The position numbers and the translations under genes were made by a program. From Parabacteroides gordonii MS-1 = DSM 23371 (GTDB lineage Bacteria > Bacteroidota > Bacteroidia > Bacteroidales > Tannerellaceae), in contig NZ_KQ033920.1 in the NCBI RefSeq assembly GCF_000969825.1, positions 747,114 through 811,113 of the forward strand: DNA of 64,000 bases, in the 5' to 3' direction. The notes under the pieces are model-generated. The model saw only the letters and a list, made by a program, of their open reading frames with translations. It ran no database searches and had not been told where the DNA came from. This document shows, piece after piece, positions 30,045-38,098 of this stretch (position 1 is the first letter of the stretch; each line of letters starts with the position of its first letter).

Positions 30045-30782
30045 TTATCCTTTGTACATTTCTACAATCCGGCAATGAACTTCTCCGGAGGGCAACCGTT
30101 TCTTGCTGCGCATTTGCAGGCAGGGTTTGCCGTTGCGTTCCTGCCAACGAAAACGGATGCTGCCCGACCAGCCCCACCAGTGCTTTTCCGGTGACTCTAT
30201 CCGCTGCTCCATGAAGTTCAGCCAAATGGCGGTGACACGTGTCAACCGGCAAAGCTCCGTGCCCGGTTCGCGGAAAGAAGCGTAGATGCGGTAGACACGG
30301 CAGCCGAAGCCTTCGCGGGAAACGTCGAGCGGCAGGTCGTGCCACTTTTTGTCGGCAGGGACGGTCAGGTAATCCTCACCGGGGGGTACTCCACCTCCGC
30401 CTTTCGTTTTGTAAGCCGATGCGGTGACGGTCTCTTCCACCATCAAGTTGCCATGCAGGAGAAACGATTTATCCTGTGCTGCTTCCATCACCACTTCGGT
30501 TTGTCCATTCTTTATGACCAGTTTCTTCTCGGGTGTGACGGAGAGTGACCATACAGGCAGTTTCGTTCCGGTAGCGGACTTTTCCGTATAAAAGCCGATA
30601 TCCAGGTTACCGTCCTGTTTCGGATAGAATGCCCAGCCTGTATCGGTTCTTATCACTTGCTCGTCTTCCACCAGATTCAGTGTGGAGTCGATCAGTTCGG
30701 CGAACTGTTCCTCGGTAGGGATATCGCCTTTTTTGAAGTATCCCTTCAAGGTGTTCCTGTTTTTACGGTTGTTCGGGTTCAT
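30045..30782 (-). CDS. Unknown eCIS protein, possibly fibre or baseplate accessory
   Basis: A 245-residue protein with no family I can name securely. Residues 12-35 (TLKGYFKKGDIPTEEQFAEL) resemble the N-terminal segment of Bacteroidetes phage tail and fibre proteins. A Gly/Pro linker (KGGGGVPPGED, near residue 125) separates it from a C-terminal beta-rich domain with many Trp and Arg (KHWWGWSGSIRFRW), which could bind glycans. It sits 3 bases after the large gpJ gene and 29 before the second. Afp-type systems encode a fibre (Afp13) nearby, so a receptor-binding role is possible but inferred. Confidence 0.6.
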   Translation of the reverse strand: MNPNNRKNRNTLKGYFKKGDIPTEEQFAELIDSTLNLVEDEQVIRTDTGWAFYPKQDGNLDIGFYTEKSATGTKLPVWSLSVTPEKKLVIKNGQTEVVMEAAQDKSFLLHGNLMVEETVTASAYKTKGGGGVPPGEDYLTVPADKKWHDLPLDVSREGFGCRVYRIYASFREPGTELCRLTRVTAIWLNFMEQRIESPEKHWWGWSGSIRFRWQERNGKPCLQMRSKKRLPSGEVHCRIVEMYKG

Positions 30783-30785
30783 AAG

Positions 30786-33700
30786 CTATCTTATTATGAA
30801 GTTACCCCCAATTTCGGCATTTTCGATGCCGCCGTAGGGAGATAGTAATTCTATTGTTATTTTCGGATGTAGCACGCTCCACGGGTGTTCGCCTTTGAAG
30901 GCCGGATGCTTTTCGTCGATGATTACAAACGGCGTGCGCTCCAATTTGACGTTAAGTGCAATCAGTCTCATCAAATCTTCGTGGTTTGCCATGCGGGCAT
31001 GCAGTTCATTGTAGGAAAAATGTTGCCGGAGAGCCGGTATTTCTCCTTTCCGATACCACGGTGCGAGGTAATTCTGCGCCAGCACCACCAATTGGCGGAT
31101 GGTTTTGCCTTCATCCTGCACTTTGTCCCATAAAATAGCTTTGCAGTGAACCTTCACCTGTTCATAAACAGGGTTGATAACGCGCAGGGAAACAAACGAA
31201 GGCGTATATTGACGGATCACCCGCCGTATCTCCGCCAACTTCCAGGCCGGAGAAAGAAAATAACGGTTGTCTTCCGTACGGCTGAAAACGACGAGGTCGA
31301 TTTCCGATATCTTTTTCTTCCTCGGTATGGAAAGGCATTGTACCTTGTCCACTTCGGGGAAGTTTTCCAGAACAAGACGTTCGTAATCTTTTATCGTGAT
31401 AGCCCGATGACGGTTACTGATGCGTGAACTCTGGTGTATGGCTACATCGTTATTCGTTTCGGCAGGCCTGCCGCCGAAGCCGGGTAGGGGTTGTGCGATG
31501 CTTTCTATCCGTTCGTCAGGGGCGATTGTGCCTTGTATTGTTTCTGCAGGTAGTGGAGAACCGTCTCCGTTCTGCGCTGTAAGCCGGATATAGTTCGTCC
31601 GGATATGGCGTATGGCAAGGCTGGACGACAAGTCACCTGTTACGGTGGCGCGAAGCCATGCACGACCTTGCTTATCTGTATGACTGTCTTTTATCTTTTC
31701 CGGCAGCCTGATTTCTATGAAACCGCTTTGTGTCAGCCCCAGGGTTTCTTCGACACGGATAGCGTCGGTGGCGATGGGAGACCATACGTTCCCGTTCCAG
31801 AATTCCCAGGTTAGTTTGGTGGCTTTGCCCGGCTGCGGACTGTTGAACGATTTGTTTTCTTTTGGCAAGACCATGTCGAGGTACATCCGCACGGTTTGTT
31901 CTCCTTTTGCACGGAGGAAGGCGAAGTACAGTTGGTTGTCTGCTGCAAATGCCGGCAGGAAGGGTTGTTCTTTTACGTCGTTTACGGGGAAAACCTCTTG
32001 TTCAGACAATGCCGTGATGCGGCTCAACCGGATGGATGAATTCGCCATACCAGCCAGTGTCGTTTCTTCCGAAGCGATGTACGAAAGTTCCACATCTGCC
32101 AACTGGGGGACAACGGGTTCGGGAGGTAATTCCTTAAGATCCTTCTTTTTGCATCGGCTGTTATGGATCATCGTTTCGGTAAAGAGGGTGCGGTAGGCAT
32201 CTGTACCGAAGCCGATAGAGGGAGCCTGCAGGGTGGCACGGAAGAAGCCGTCACGGTCGCGGCGGTATTCGTAAGGGACAGATTCACTACGTGTCAGTAG
32301 CTTCTTCTCTGTTAAATCAAAGATTACCAGGGCATCATTGAACGAACGGTCTGCTTTTTCCCCGGATGTATCGATGGAATCGGGGGTGAACAAATGTTGC
32401 CTGATACCCTGGCAGGATTTCCATTTTCCGCCTTGTTGCCATTCGGTGGAGATGGTGAATGAGTTTATGTCGATTACTTGTCCGGCGGCAGCGGTATAAC
32501 TTTTGTATAGTTTGTTGAACTCTGCTTCTGTTTCGGGCAGTTTCTTCCACTTGCCTTTCAAGCGGACTTCCTTCAACGGTTTGAGCCCCATTTCTTCGTT
32601 GCCGAAAAGGAACCAGGCTCCTTTTTCCGATTGCAGGCCGAAAGGCTGGAAGGGTTGCGAGGTGTCAACTTGCCCCAGCTCGTTGTAGAAGGTGAAGTTA
32701 TGGATGGCAGATACGTTCGTCTCTATCTTTACGGCATCGAATTTTAGCTTGGTTGCCCAATCGTAAGGGCACGGGGTTTTGCTTGCCAGTATCCGAAGGG
32801 AGGGATGTTCGGTTGTCATGCCGTGCGTATCTTCAGTGCAGGGAGCGGGGAGGATACCATCACCTGGAATTGTGATTTCGAAACATAACCAGTGATGGTT
32901 GTCTTCCATTTTGATCTTACAGGTGCACGGTTGTTCCGTCCAGCCTTCTGCATTGCTGAATTGCAGGGTGAAACTTTTATCCGGTATACTGGGGAGCAGA
33001 TCGGAAACTGTATCGGTAGTAATCCGGAAGTTGACGTTGACTTTCCTTTCGCCTTCGCCTAGGACGAGCATAGAAGATTCTACTATCCAGCCCAGAGATA
33101 ATATTTTACTACATTTATCGGAGAAGAGTGCTTGTGCTGTCGATATGTCCGGGTTATAGATTGTTTGTTTGCGGATGGAGATGTCTTTTCCGTCTCCCCG
33201 TTCGATAAAGATGGCGTTCGCTTCGGCGCATTGCATAGGGGTGATGTATTCGTTGCGCACGGTTTGATAAAGCAGGTCCTCACCGGCGGCATTCTGTCCG
33301 GCCGGGAATGCCTGTTGGGCGGGTAGCGTGAAGCCGGCTGTGTTTTCTGCCGGGTTGACGATGATATAGGCGTTGTCCTGCACTGTTCCTAGCGGGATAG
33401 CGTGCAGGATGTCGCGGAGGTAGAGTTCCGGCAATGTGGCGAAGCGGCGGTTGAATGTCTGAGTGATATCACCATAGTTGCGCAGGTAAGTGAGCAGGAG
33501 GGACAGTGCACCGTCCATATTGCCGTCGTTTTCGATCTGTGCCAGGTAGTAATCAAAATGTTCCTGTATGGAGCGGATGGTGTGAAGCGTCCGGGACTTC
33601 TCCAAGAGGTCTTTCAGTTGCCGGGCGACCTGGATAGAGGAAGAAGCATTGTTAATGGTTTTCCAATTTCTGTCGATATAGCGGTTAAGTCGGGCTATCC

Positions 33701-33974
33701 ATTTCTTAACCTCGTCTAGCAGGCTTTGGGTATCGGTCGATGGTTGTTGTCGGGCAATGTCCACCAATACGGTCAACACATGGTCGGCCCACAGGCTAAT
33801 GAGCGTACCCTCCTTGCCGTCGTCGTTACGATAACGAATGCTGTTGCTTGCTTCTGCCAATCGGGGAAGCAGTTCGCGCCAGTCGCTCTCCAATGCCGGG
33901 AAGTTGTCGAGGCGGGGAGAGGAGGTTTCGTAGGTGGGACGGAGGAGGCCGCTTAGCCTGTAGGGTGTTGCCAT
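30786..33974 (-). CDS. eCIS baseplate J/gp47-family protein (first copy)
   Basis: A 1062-residue baseplate component. The C-terminal third carries the gpJ signature region: GRPAETNNDVAIHQSSRISNRHRAITIKDYERLVLENFPEVDKVQC, in which a flexible loop leads to a domain shared by gpJ/Afp11 proteins (broken here only in description). The N-terminal half is helical, the middle beta-rich. It follows the DUF6261-like gene by 32 bases and precedes the 245-residue gene by 3 bases. With the 749-residue protein it likely forms the baseplate ring. Longer than most phage gpJ proteins but in range for Afp11. Confidence 0.87.
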   Translation of the reverse strand: MATPYRLSGLLRPTYETSSPRLDNFPALESDWRELLPRLAEASNSIRYRNDDGKEGTLISLWADHVLTVLVDIARQQPSTDTQSLLDEVKKWIARLNRYIDRNWKTINNASSSIQVARQLKDLLEKSRTLHTIRSIQEHFDYYLAQIENDGNMDGALSLLLTYLRNYGDITQTFNRRFATLPELYLRDILHAIPLGTVQDNAYIIVNPAENTAGFTLPAQQAFPAGQNAAGEDLLYQTVRNEYITPMQCAEANAIFIERGDGKDISIRKQTIYNPDISTAQALFSDKCSKILSLGWIVESSMLVLGEGERKVNVNFRITTDTVSDLLPSIPDKSFTLQFSNAEGWTEQPCTCKIKMEDNHHWLCFEITIPGDGILPAPCTEDTHGMTTEHPSLRILASKTPCPYDWATKLKFDAVKIETNVSAIHNFTFYNELGQVDTSQPFQPFGLQSEKGAWFLFGNEEMGLKPLKEVRLKGKWKKLPETEAEFNKLYKSYTAAAGQVIDINSFTISTEWQQGGKWKSCQGIRQHLFTPDSIDTSGEKADRSFNDALVIFDLTEKKLLTRSESVPYEYRRDRDGFFRATLQAPSIGFGTDAYRTLFTETMIHNSRCKKKDLKELPPEPVVPQLADVELSYIASEETTLAGMANSSIRLSRITALSEQEVFPVNDVKEQPFLPAFAADNQLYFAFLRAKGEQTVRMYLDMVLPKENKSFNSPQPGKATKLTWEFWNGNVWSPIATDAIRVEETLGLTQSGFIEIRLPEKIKDSHTDKQGRAWLRATVTGDLSSSLAIRHIRTNYIRLTAQNGDGSPLPAETIQGTIAPDERIESIAQPLPGFGGRPAETNNDVAIHQSSRISNRHRAITIKDYERLVLENFPEVDKVQCLSIPRKKKISEIDLVVFSRTEDNRYFLSPAWKLAEIRRVIRQYTPSFVSLRVINPVYEQVKVHCKAILWDKVQDEGKTIRQLVVLAQNYLAPWYRKGEIPALRQHFSYNELHARMANHEDLMRLIALNVKLERTPFVIIDEKHPAFKGEHPWSVLHPKITIELLSPYGGIENAEIGGNFIIR

Positions 33975-34006
33975 GTTCTGATCTGTTTTCAGGTTCTATT
34001 CAATTC

Positions 34007-34798
34007 TTATTCTATAACGGGACGATCATCTTCGCCACCGCCACCGGGAATGACAGGTTTGTCGTCACCGCCCGAAGCTGTGCCGCCACTGTTACTGCTG
34101 CCTGCAATTCGTGAATAAGTGCCTACAAGGCCATTAATGTTGGTGATGAAGGTTGTTATCGCATCCGAAGGTTGCACAATGGCATAGGCATTTACCGTCT
34201 GGATAATTTCACTGTAAAGAGTATTGGCTGCCGCTACAGTATCGGCTGATTTGACATCACTTTGCATCATGCGCCCCCCCATTTCCGTTGTTTTACTCAG
34301 GAATGCTTCTTCGAAAGCGACATTTGCCGTACGAAGGGCTTCCACTTCAGCAGTCAACCCCAAAGCTGCAATAGCTGCTTTGTTCTCTGGCAGATCCAAC
34401 AGGGCAAGCATTCCCTTCACTTCGGCAGTCTGCTTGGTATACTCATGATTACGAATCCCTTTATAGGGTGAGAGTTGTGGAGAAAGCAGACGTGCCGCCT
34501 TGCTGGTTGCTTCTACAGTAGAGGTGAGATAAGCGTTTGTAACATTGCTGATCACTCCTGATGCATTATCGCGTGTTTTATCCGTATCCTTCAGGTCGAT
34601 AGTAGCAACGAAGGCACGTTGACGATTAACGATGGAGGCAAGTGTTTCTACTGCTGTGGTGTAATCCGGCACTTTGTTTTCTATGTGCAGGGCGGCATCA
34701 GTAGCAGCAGTGATAAACCCGAGAACTTTACTGTGGAAGTCGCTGCATGAGCCGATAGTCATCTGACTCATGCCGAAAGATCTGATCTGTGAAGTCAT
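34007..34798 (-). CDS. DUF6261-like protein inside the eCIS operon
   Basis: A 263-residue, almost entirely helical protein without signal peptide. Its pattern (an RQRAFVATIDLKDTDKTRD helix, then ALGLTAEVEALRTANVAFE) resembles the DUF6261 family of Bacteroidales as I recall it. The last 30 residues form a Gly/Ser-rich tail with repeated acidic DDKPVI and DDRPVI words. DUF6261 proteins are also found far from injection systems, so this one may be a passenger, a structural helper or cargo. It lies directly downstream of a 42-bp repeat array. Function not assigned. Confidence 0.6.
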   Translation of the reverse strand: MTSQIRSFGMSQMTIGSCSDFHSKVLGFITAATDAALHIENKVPDYTTAVETLASIVNRQRAFVATIDLKDTDKTRDNASGVISNVTNAYLTSTVEATSKAARLLSPQLSPYKGIRNHEYTKQTAEVKGMLALLDLPENKAAIAALGLTAEVEALRTANVAFEEAFLSKTTEMGGRMMQSDVKSADTVAAANTLYSEIIQTVNAYAIVQPSDAITTFITNINGLVGTYSRIAGSSNSGGTASGGDDKPVIPGGGGEDDRPVIE

Positions 34799-34834
34799 AA
34801 TAATCTTTTTTTAATGTTAATACGTAGTTTTTAC

Positions 34835-35024
34835 CCGCAACGATCGTTTTCAGACCGCCCGAGCTCTACGAAGGTATGAAAATAATCGTTGGCACGACTC
34901 CCAAGGGATAGAAAATGCTGCCAACGATCGTTTTGGGTACTTCCAATGGGTTAGGAGTTGTGCCAACGATCATTTTTGCCATTTCCAAGGCCTCGGACGT
35001 GTTGCCAACGCACATTGGCATTAT
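34835..35024. repeat. Five-unit 42-bp repeat array with AACGATCGTT palindrome
   Basis: Units begin at 34835, 34877, 34919, 34961 and 35003, an exact 42-base step. The core TGCCAACGATCGTTTT contains the perfect palindrome AACGATCGTT in units 1 and 3 and decayed forms elsewhere; unit 2 holds AATCGTTGG. A second CCAA word sits halfway, so CCAA recurs at 34901, 34921, 34943, 34963, 34985 and 35005, at 20- or 22-base steps. A two-turn helical phase results. It fills almost all of the 229 bases between the cargo-like gene and the DUF6261-like gene. No start codons or open frame explain it. Confidence 0.8.
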
Positions 35025-35027
35025 TTT

Positions 35028-35516
35028 TCAACTAATGACAGTTAGTCGACTCTTCTTGAGTTGCCCAAAATAAATCCAGACTTTATCATCACCATAACCA
35101 TCGATATAATCATTTGCAAGTCTTATTTTATTAGTAAGAATATCAGTTGTATCTATTTCTAAAAGTACACTTGCAGTTCCAGAAACAGCAGAACCTTTTG
35201 TAGATGAGAGCCAAAGTTTTCTGTTGGCAAAGCCCAAGCCACTTTGTTGGATTAATGCCCAATTTTCCGGAGTTGTAACATGATAAAGTTTTGCCGGAAT
35301 TTCCCTCCCATCAATGTTTTTTACGAACTGACAAATAGAATGATTACTTATTTCTGACTTTTTTTTCATTCTCTCGATATTTTTCTTCTGAGTGATATGT
35401 GACGCTCGATTATCCATTACTGAAAGAATTTCAGATGCTGATTTCCTTTGAAGTTTATTATTACTACAAATAGTATGCTGTTTTCTATTTCTACTTTTTT
35501 CAGATAGTATTTTCAT
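35028..35516 (-). CDS. Putative eCIS cargo: DNR-leader protein with ADP-ribosyltransferase-like domain
   Basis: A 162-residue protein. Residues 1-60 form a basic, disordered-looking leader with DNRASHITQKK (35-45), which resembles the DNRPE...QRK leader I recall from DUF4157-linked eCIS proteins. Residues 76-162 start with KLYHVTTPENWALIQQSGL (H79), the opening of ADP-ribosyltransferase-like folds (LYH.T....I..SGL), then a strand LWLSS (101-105) and a Asp/Glu-bearing end. The gene is visibly more AT-rich than the baseplate genes around it and sits where Afp-type operons have none, so acquired cargo is inferred. No immunity gene was seen beside it. Catalysis is unproven. Confidence 0.6.
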   Translation of the reverse strand: MKILSEKSRNRKQHTICSNNKLQRKSASEILSVMDNRASHITQKKNIERMKKKSEISNHSICQFVKNIDGREIPAKLYHVTTPENWALIQQSGLGFANRKLWLSSTKGSAVSGTASVLLEIDTTDILTNKIRLANDYIDGYGDDKVWIYFGQLKKSRLTVIS

Positions 35517-35540
35517 GATACTGCTGTTAGTTAGATAATG

Positions 35541-35966
35541 TTACATATTCAAATTCGTTCCTTCATTCAGATAAAACGGATACACCATATTGTTGCGGCT
35601 ATTCGTACGGATGATGGTGTAAGTGATCAGGATCAGCAACAATCCTTTATCCGAACGCTCTTCGAACGACACCTCTTCCAACGTGATACGTGGTTCGAAG
35701 AGGGTGATAGCCCGGGCGATATCTGCCCGCATCCGCACCAGGGTTTGCGTATAGATCGGCTCGAAGGTGTAGCGGCGCAGCGGGCAGCCATAATCGTATC
35801 GGTTTACGCGCTCACCGGGCGAGGTGCTGAACAATACACGCAGGCTCTGTTCGATATCCTCTTCGTAAGCTACCATCTTTACCCCGTTTTCCGTCAACTG
35901 AGGAGGAAAATTCCAACCTCGCCCCAGAAAGACATCGGCATCCAACAGGTTCTTCAGTTCATCCAT
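35541..35966 (-). CDS. eCIS baseplate wedge protein gp25 (Afp9-like)
   Basis: A 141-residue gp25/GPW protein. Family marks are FLGRGWNFPPQ near residue 14, the EDIEQSLRVLFSTSPGER helix-loop (about 36-53) and YGCPLRRY. In contractile tails gp25 clamps the inner baseplate to the first sheath ring. It lies 29 bases after the PAAR gene; the Afp order is gp25 then PAAR, so the two are swapped here. The putative cargo gene follows by 24 bases. Confidence 0.95.
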   Translation of the reverse strand: MDELKNLLDADVFLGRGWNFPPQLTENGVKMVAYEEDIEQSLRVLFSTSPGERVNRYDYGCPLRRYTFEPIYTQTLVRMRADIARAITLFEPRITLEEVSFEERSDKGLLLILITYTIIRTNSRNNMVYPFYLNEGTNLNM

Positions 35967-35995
35967 CTTCTTTTAGTTTTTCAGTTTCCGGAGAC

Positions 35996-36298
35996 TTATC
36001 CTCCAATGATTACCGTGGGACATCCGACGACAATCGTTCCGCCATGTGCGGTGCTGTCACCCATCCGGGCTGCCGGTCTTCCGCCTATCATGACGGTAGA
36101 CGAGCCTTTCACGATCGTGTCCGGCGGTCCTACGCAGACACACATGTCGCCCACGACGGCTGCCGGTATTTTCCCTATCAGTACATTCGGCACACACGGA
36201 CCTGTAATCGGGCCGCCCACATGTGGTATCGGCGAGGGAAACGCCGGGGTTTGCATCGGGCAGGTGTGCATATCAGTTATTCTTGCTGCCGGTGGCAT
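35996..36298 (-). CDS. PAAR-domain spike tip protein
   Basis: A 100-residue protein, all of it PAAR repeat: PPAARITDMHTCP at the start, then Pro-Gly loops (HVGGPITGP, PAAVVGDMCVC) and PAARMGDSTAHGG near the end, with His and Cys able to bind zinc at the tip. It caps the VgrG-like spike and sharpens the injection apparatus. No C-terminal toxin extension is present. It starts 18 bases after the spike gene. Confidence 0.96.
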   Translation of the reverse strand: MPPAARITDMHTCPMQTPAFPSPIPHVGGPITGPCVPNVLIGKIPAAVVGDMCVCVGPPDTIVKGSSTVMIGGRPAARMGDSTAHGGTIVVGCPTVIIGG

Positions 36299-36316
36299 AT
36301 TGTTCTCCTTTCTTTA

Positions 36317-38092
36317 TTAGTTTATCATTACCATAGCACCCTTAACGGTGGTCTGCCCACTAGCGGAGAGCTCTGCCGTGGCATTACCTTTCACCGAGGC
36401 ACCTACCTTAGCCTGTACTTTCACATTCAGTCCTTCCAGCGTGACATCCTGCTTGGCATTGCCGCTGAGTTTCATCGTGGCATCCAGCGTGATGTTGCCT
36501 TTCGCTTTCAGCTTGATGTCTTTGGATGACGAGAGGGAGATACCGTCGCTGTCCATCACGATCTCGTTCTTGTGTTGATCGGTCAGTTTGATGGACTTCT
36601 TATCATCATTGATTTCTATACTGTTTTTACCGGGGGTGGAAACAGTTATGATTTTCTTCTCCTCGTTAAACTCTATCCGCATGTTCTCACGGGTGACGAT
36701 GGCTTTCGTATTGTTTTTGGCCTCATATTCGTAAGGAGGTCTATGCTTGGCACCATACAGGCTTCCCAGTATCACGGGATGGCCGGGGTCTTCGTTCATG
36801 AAACCTATCACCACCTCGTCTTCCGGTTCGGGCAGGAAGAAACTGGCTGAATTATTGGTGGCATACAGGGTCGACAGCCTTGCCCAGAGCAAGCGGTTCT
36901 TACCTTCCAGCCACGGTAATTCTACCTGTATACGGCATTCTTTCAACGGATCGCCGTCCAGCTTCTTTACCACCGCTGCATGAATACCTTGCAGACCGGG
37001 CAGGAAGCCGGAAGCGGAGGGAGAAACCACATCTGCTTCATCAGTGATATTTACGGGCGAAATACCTGCACCTGCTTTGGTGATCCATTCATTGTCCTCG
37101 ATAGCATGCGTTACTGATCCGACAAACATATTGCCGTTGAAGCGTTTACCCAGGCCTTTCAATTCGATCAGGCAACCCGGCACTACTTTGGCGGAACCGT
37201 AGAAACTGCATGAACCCTGGTAGCGTGCCAGTCCGGCTTTCAACGCCATGCCGTCCGCCCATTGCTTCAAAGCATTTTCTTTGGTTGGTGCATCGGTTTG
37301 CAACAGTAGATTGTCGCCCGTAGCGATATTCTTCGGTTGCAAATCGCCCTGCCGGTTGAGTAAAGGGAGGGAAGCGGTTGTTTTCACCGTCTTTTGTGTA
37401 TTGGGATCCCATGATACGGCTTCATATTGCGTGAACTGGTCGGCGGCGGACAGTTCGAGGTCGAATGCAGTCAGGTCGTTGCCATAGGTTACGGTCAGTA
37501 CAGGCGATGCACTGACGTTAGGCTTCTTCACCTGTATCTTTTTCCCAGTGGTGTAGACGAACAGGCCGTTGGCATCGGCACGGGAGAGAGCGAAGTCCCA
37601 GTCCGAGCAATAATACTGCACAAGGGTAGGATGCGTGTAAGGTGTGGCATCTATTTCGACACTGCCGTAATTAGCCAGTACATCCTTGATTATTTCACTG
37701 TCTTTCTTTTTCTCGAAGACGCGGTTTTTGCGTCCCTGTGTAGCGGAGTAGGCATTGTCGCGGCATTCCACCAGCATGTAGGAGTGTGAGTCCTTGCCTG
37801 TGACAATACGCAGCCCGATGATTACTCCATCGAACAAAATTTCTTCTTTATCTACGTTGCCTGCGTCCAGCCGGATGGTATTTCCCGGTCTGAAAAGGTC
37901 GGCATCACTCTCGTTGAAAGTTTGTTTGTCCATGCTCCCTGCGTTGAACTTCAGCGTAGCTTTGCCGATGTGGTTCAACTTCAGCCGCACGGTAGCGGAC
38001 ACTAGTGTATAACTGTCATTCAGTTTGCTGCCACCGCAATAAACGGAGCAGGACAACACACGGTCTTTATTTACAGAAGGTGATTCTGCCAT
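36317..38092 (-). CDS. VgrG-like spike protein (Afp8-like)
   Basis: A 591-residue trimeric spike. The N-terminal two thirds hold the gp27/gp5-like parts with an OB-fold segment (GIHAAVVKKLDGDPLKECRIQVELPW, residues about 365-390). The C-terminal 110 residues form a repetitive beta-helix needle (IKLTDQHKNEIVMDSDG, then KAKGNITLDATMKLSG and similar). No C-terminal effector domain extends the needle. It follows the LysM adaptor by 6 bases and precedes the PAAR tip by 18, in the standard eCIS order. Confidence 0.95.
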   Translation of the reverse strand: MAESPSVNKDRVLSCSVYCGGSKLNDSYTLVSATVRLKLNHIGKATLKFNAGSMDKQTFNESDADLFRPGNTIRLDAGNVDKEEILFDGVIIGLRIVTGKDSHSYMLVECRDNAYSATQGRKNRVFEKKKDSEIIKDVLANYGSVEIDATPYTHPTLVQYYCSDWDFALSRADANGLFVYTTGKKIQVKKPNVSASPVLTVTYGNDLTAFDLELSAADQFTQYEAVSWDPNTQKTVKTTASLPLLNRQGDLQPKNIATGDNLLLQTDAPTKENALKQWADGMALKAGLARYQGSCSFYGSAKVVPGCLIELKGLGKRFNGNMFVGSVTHAIEDNEWITKAGAGISPVNITDEADVVSPSASGFLPGLQGIHAAVVKKLDGDPLKECRIQVELPWLEGKNRLLWARLSTLYATNNSASFFLPEPEDEVVIGFMNEDPGHPVILGSLYGAKHRPPYEYEAKNNTKAIVTRENMRIEFNEEKKIITVSTPGKNSIEINDDKKSIKLTDQHKNEIVMDSDGISLSSSKDIKLKAKGNITLDATMKLSGNAKQDVTLEGLNVKVQAKVGASVKGNATAELSASGQTTVKGAMVMIN

Positions 38093-38098
38093 TATTTC

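Noticed and set aside
34835-35024. Coding repeat protein (42 bases is 14 codons)
   Set aside because: No start codon and no open frame spans the array on either strand, and the palindromic core suggests DNA-level selection.
34835-35030. Rho-independent terminator at the right end of the 42-bp array
   Set aside because: The TGCCAA/TTGGCA hairpin near 35003-35020 has its T run on the plus strand, but all genes there are on the minus strand.
35538-36320. A 260-codon plus-strand frame over gp25 and PAAR
   Set aside because: It is antisense to two well-supported eCIS genes and has no family features of its own.
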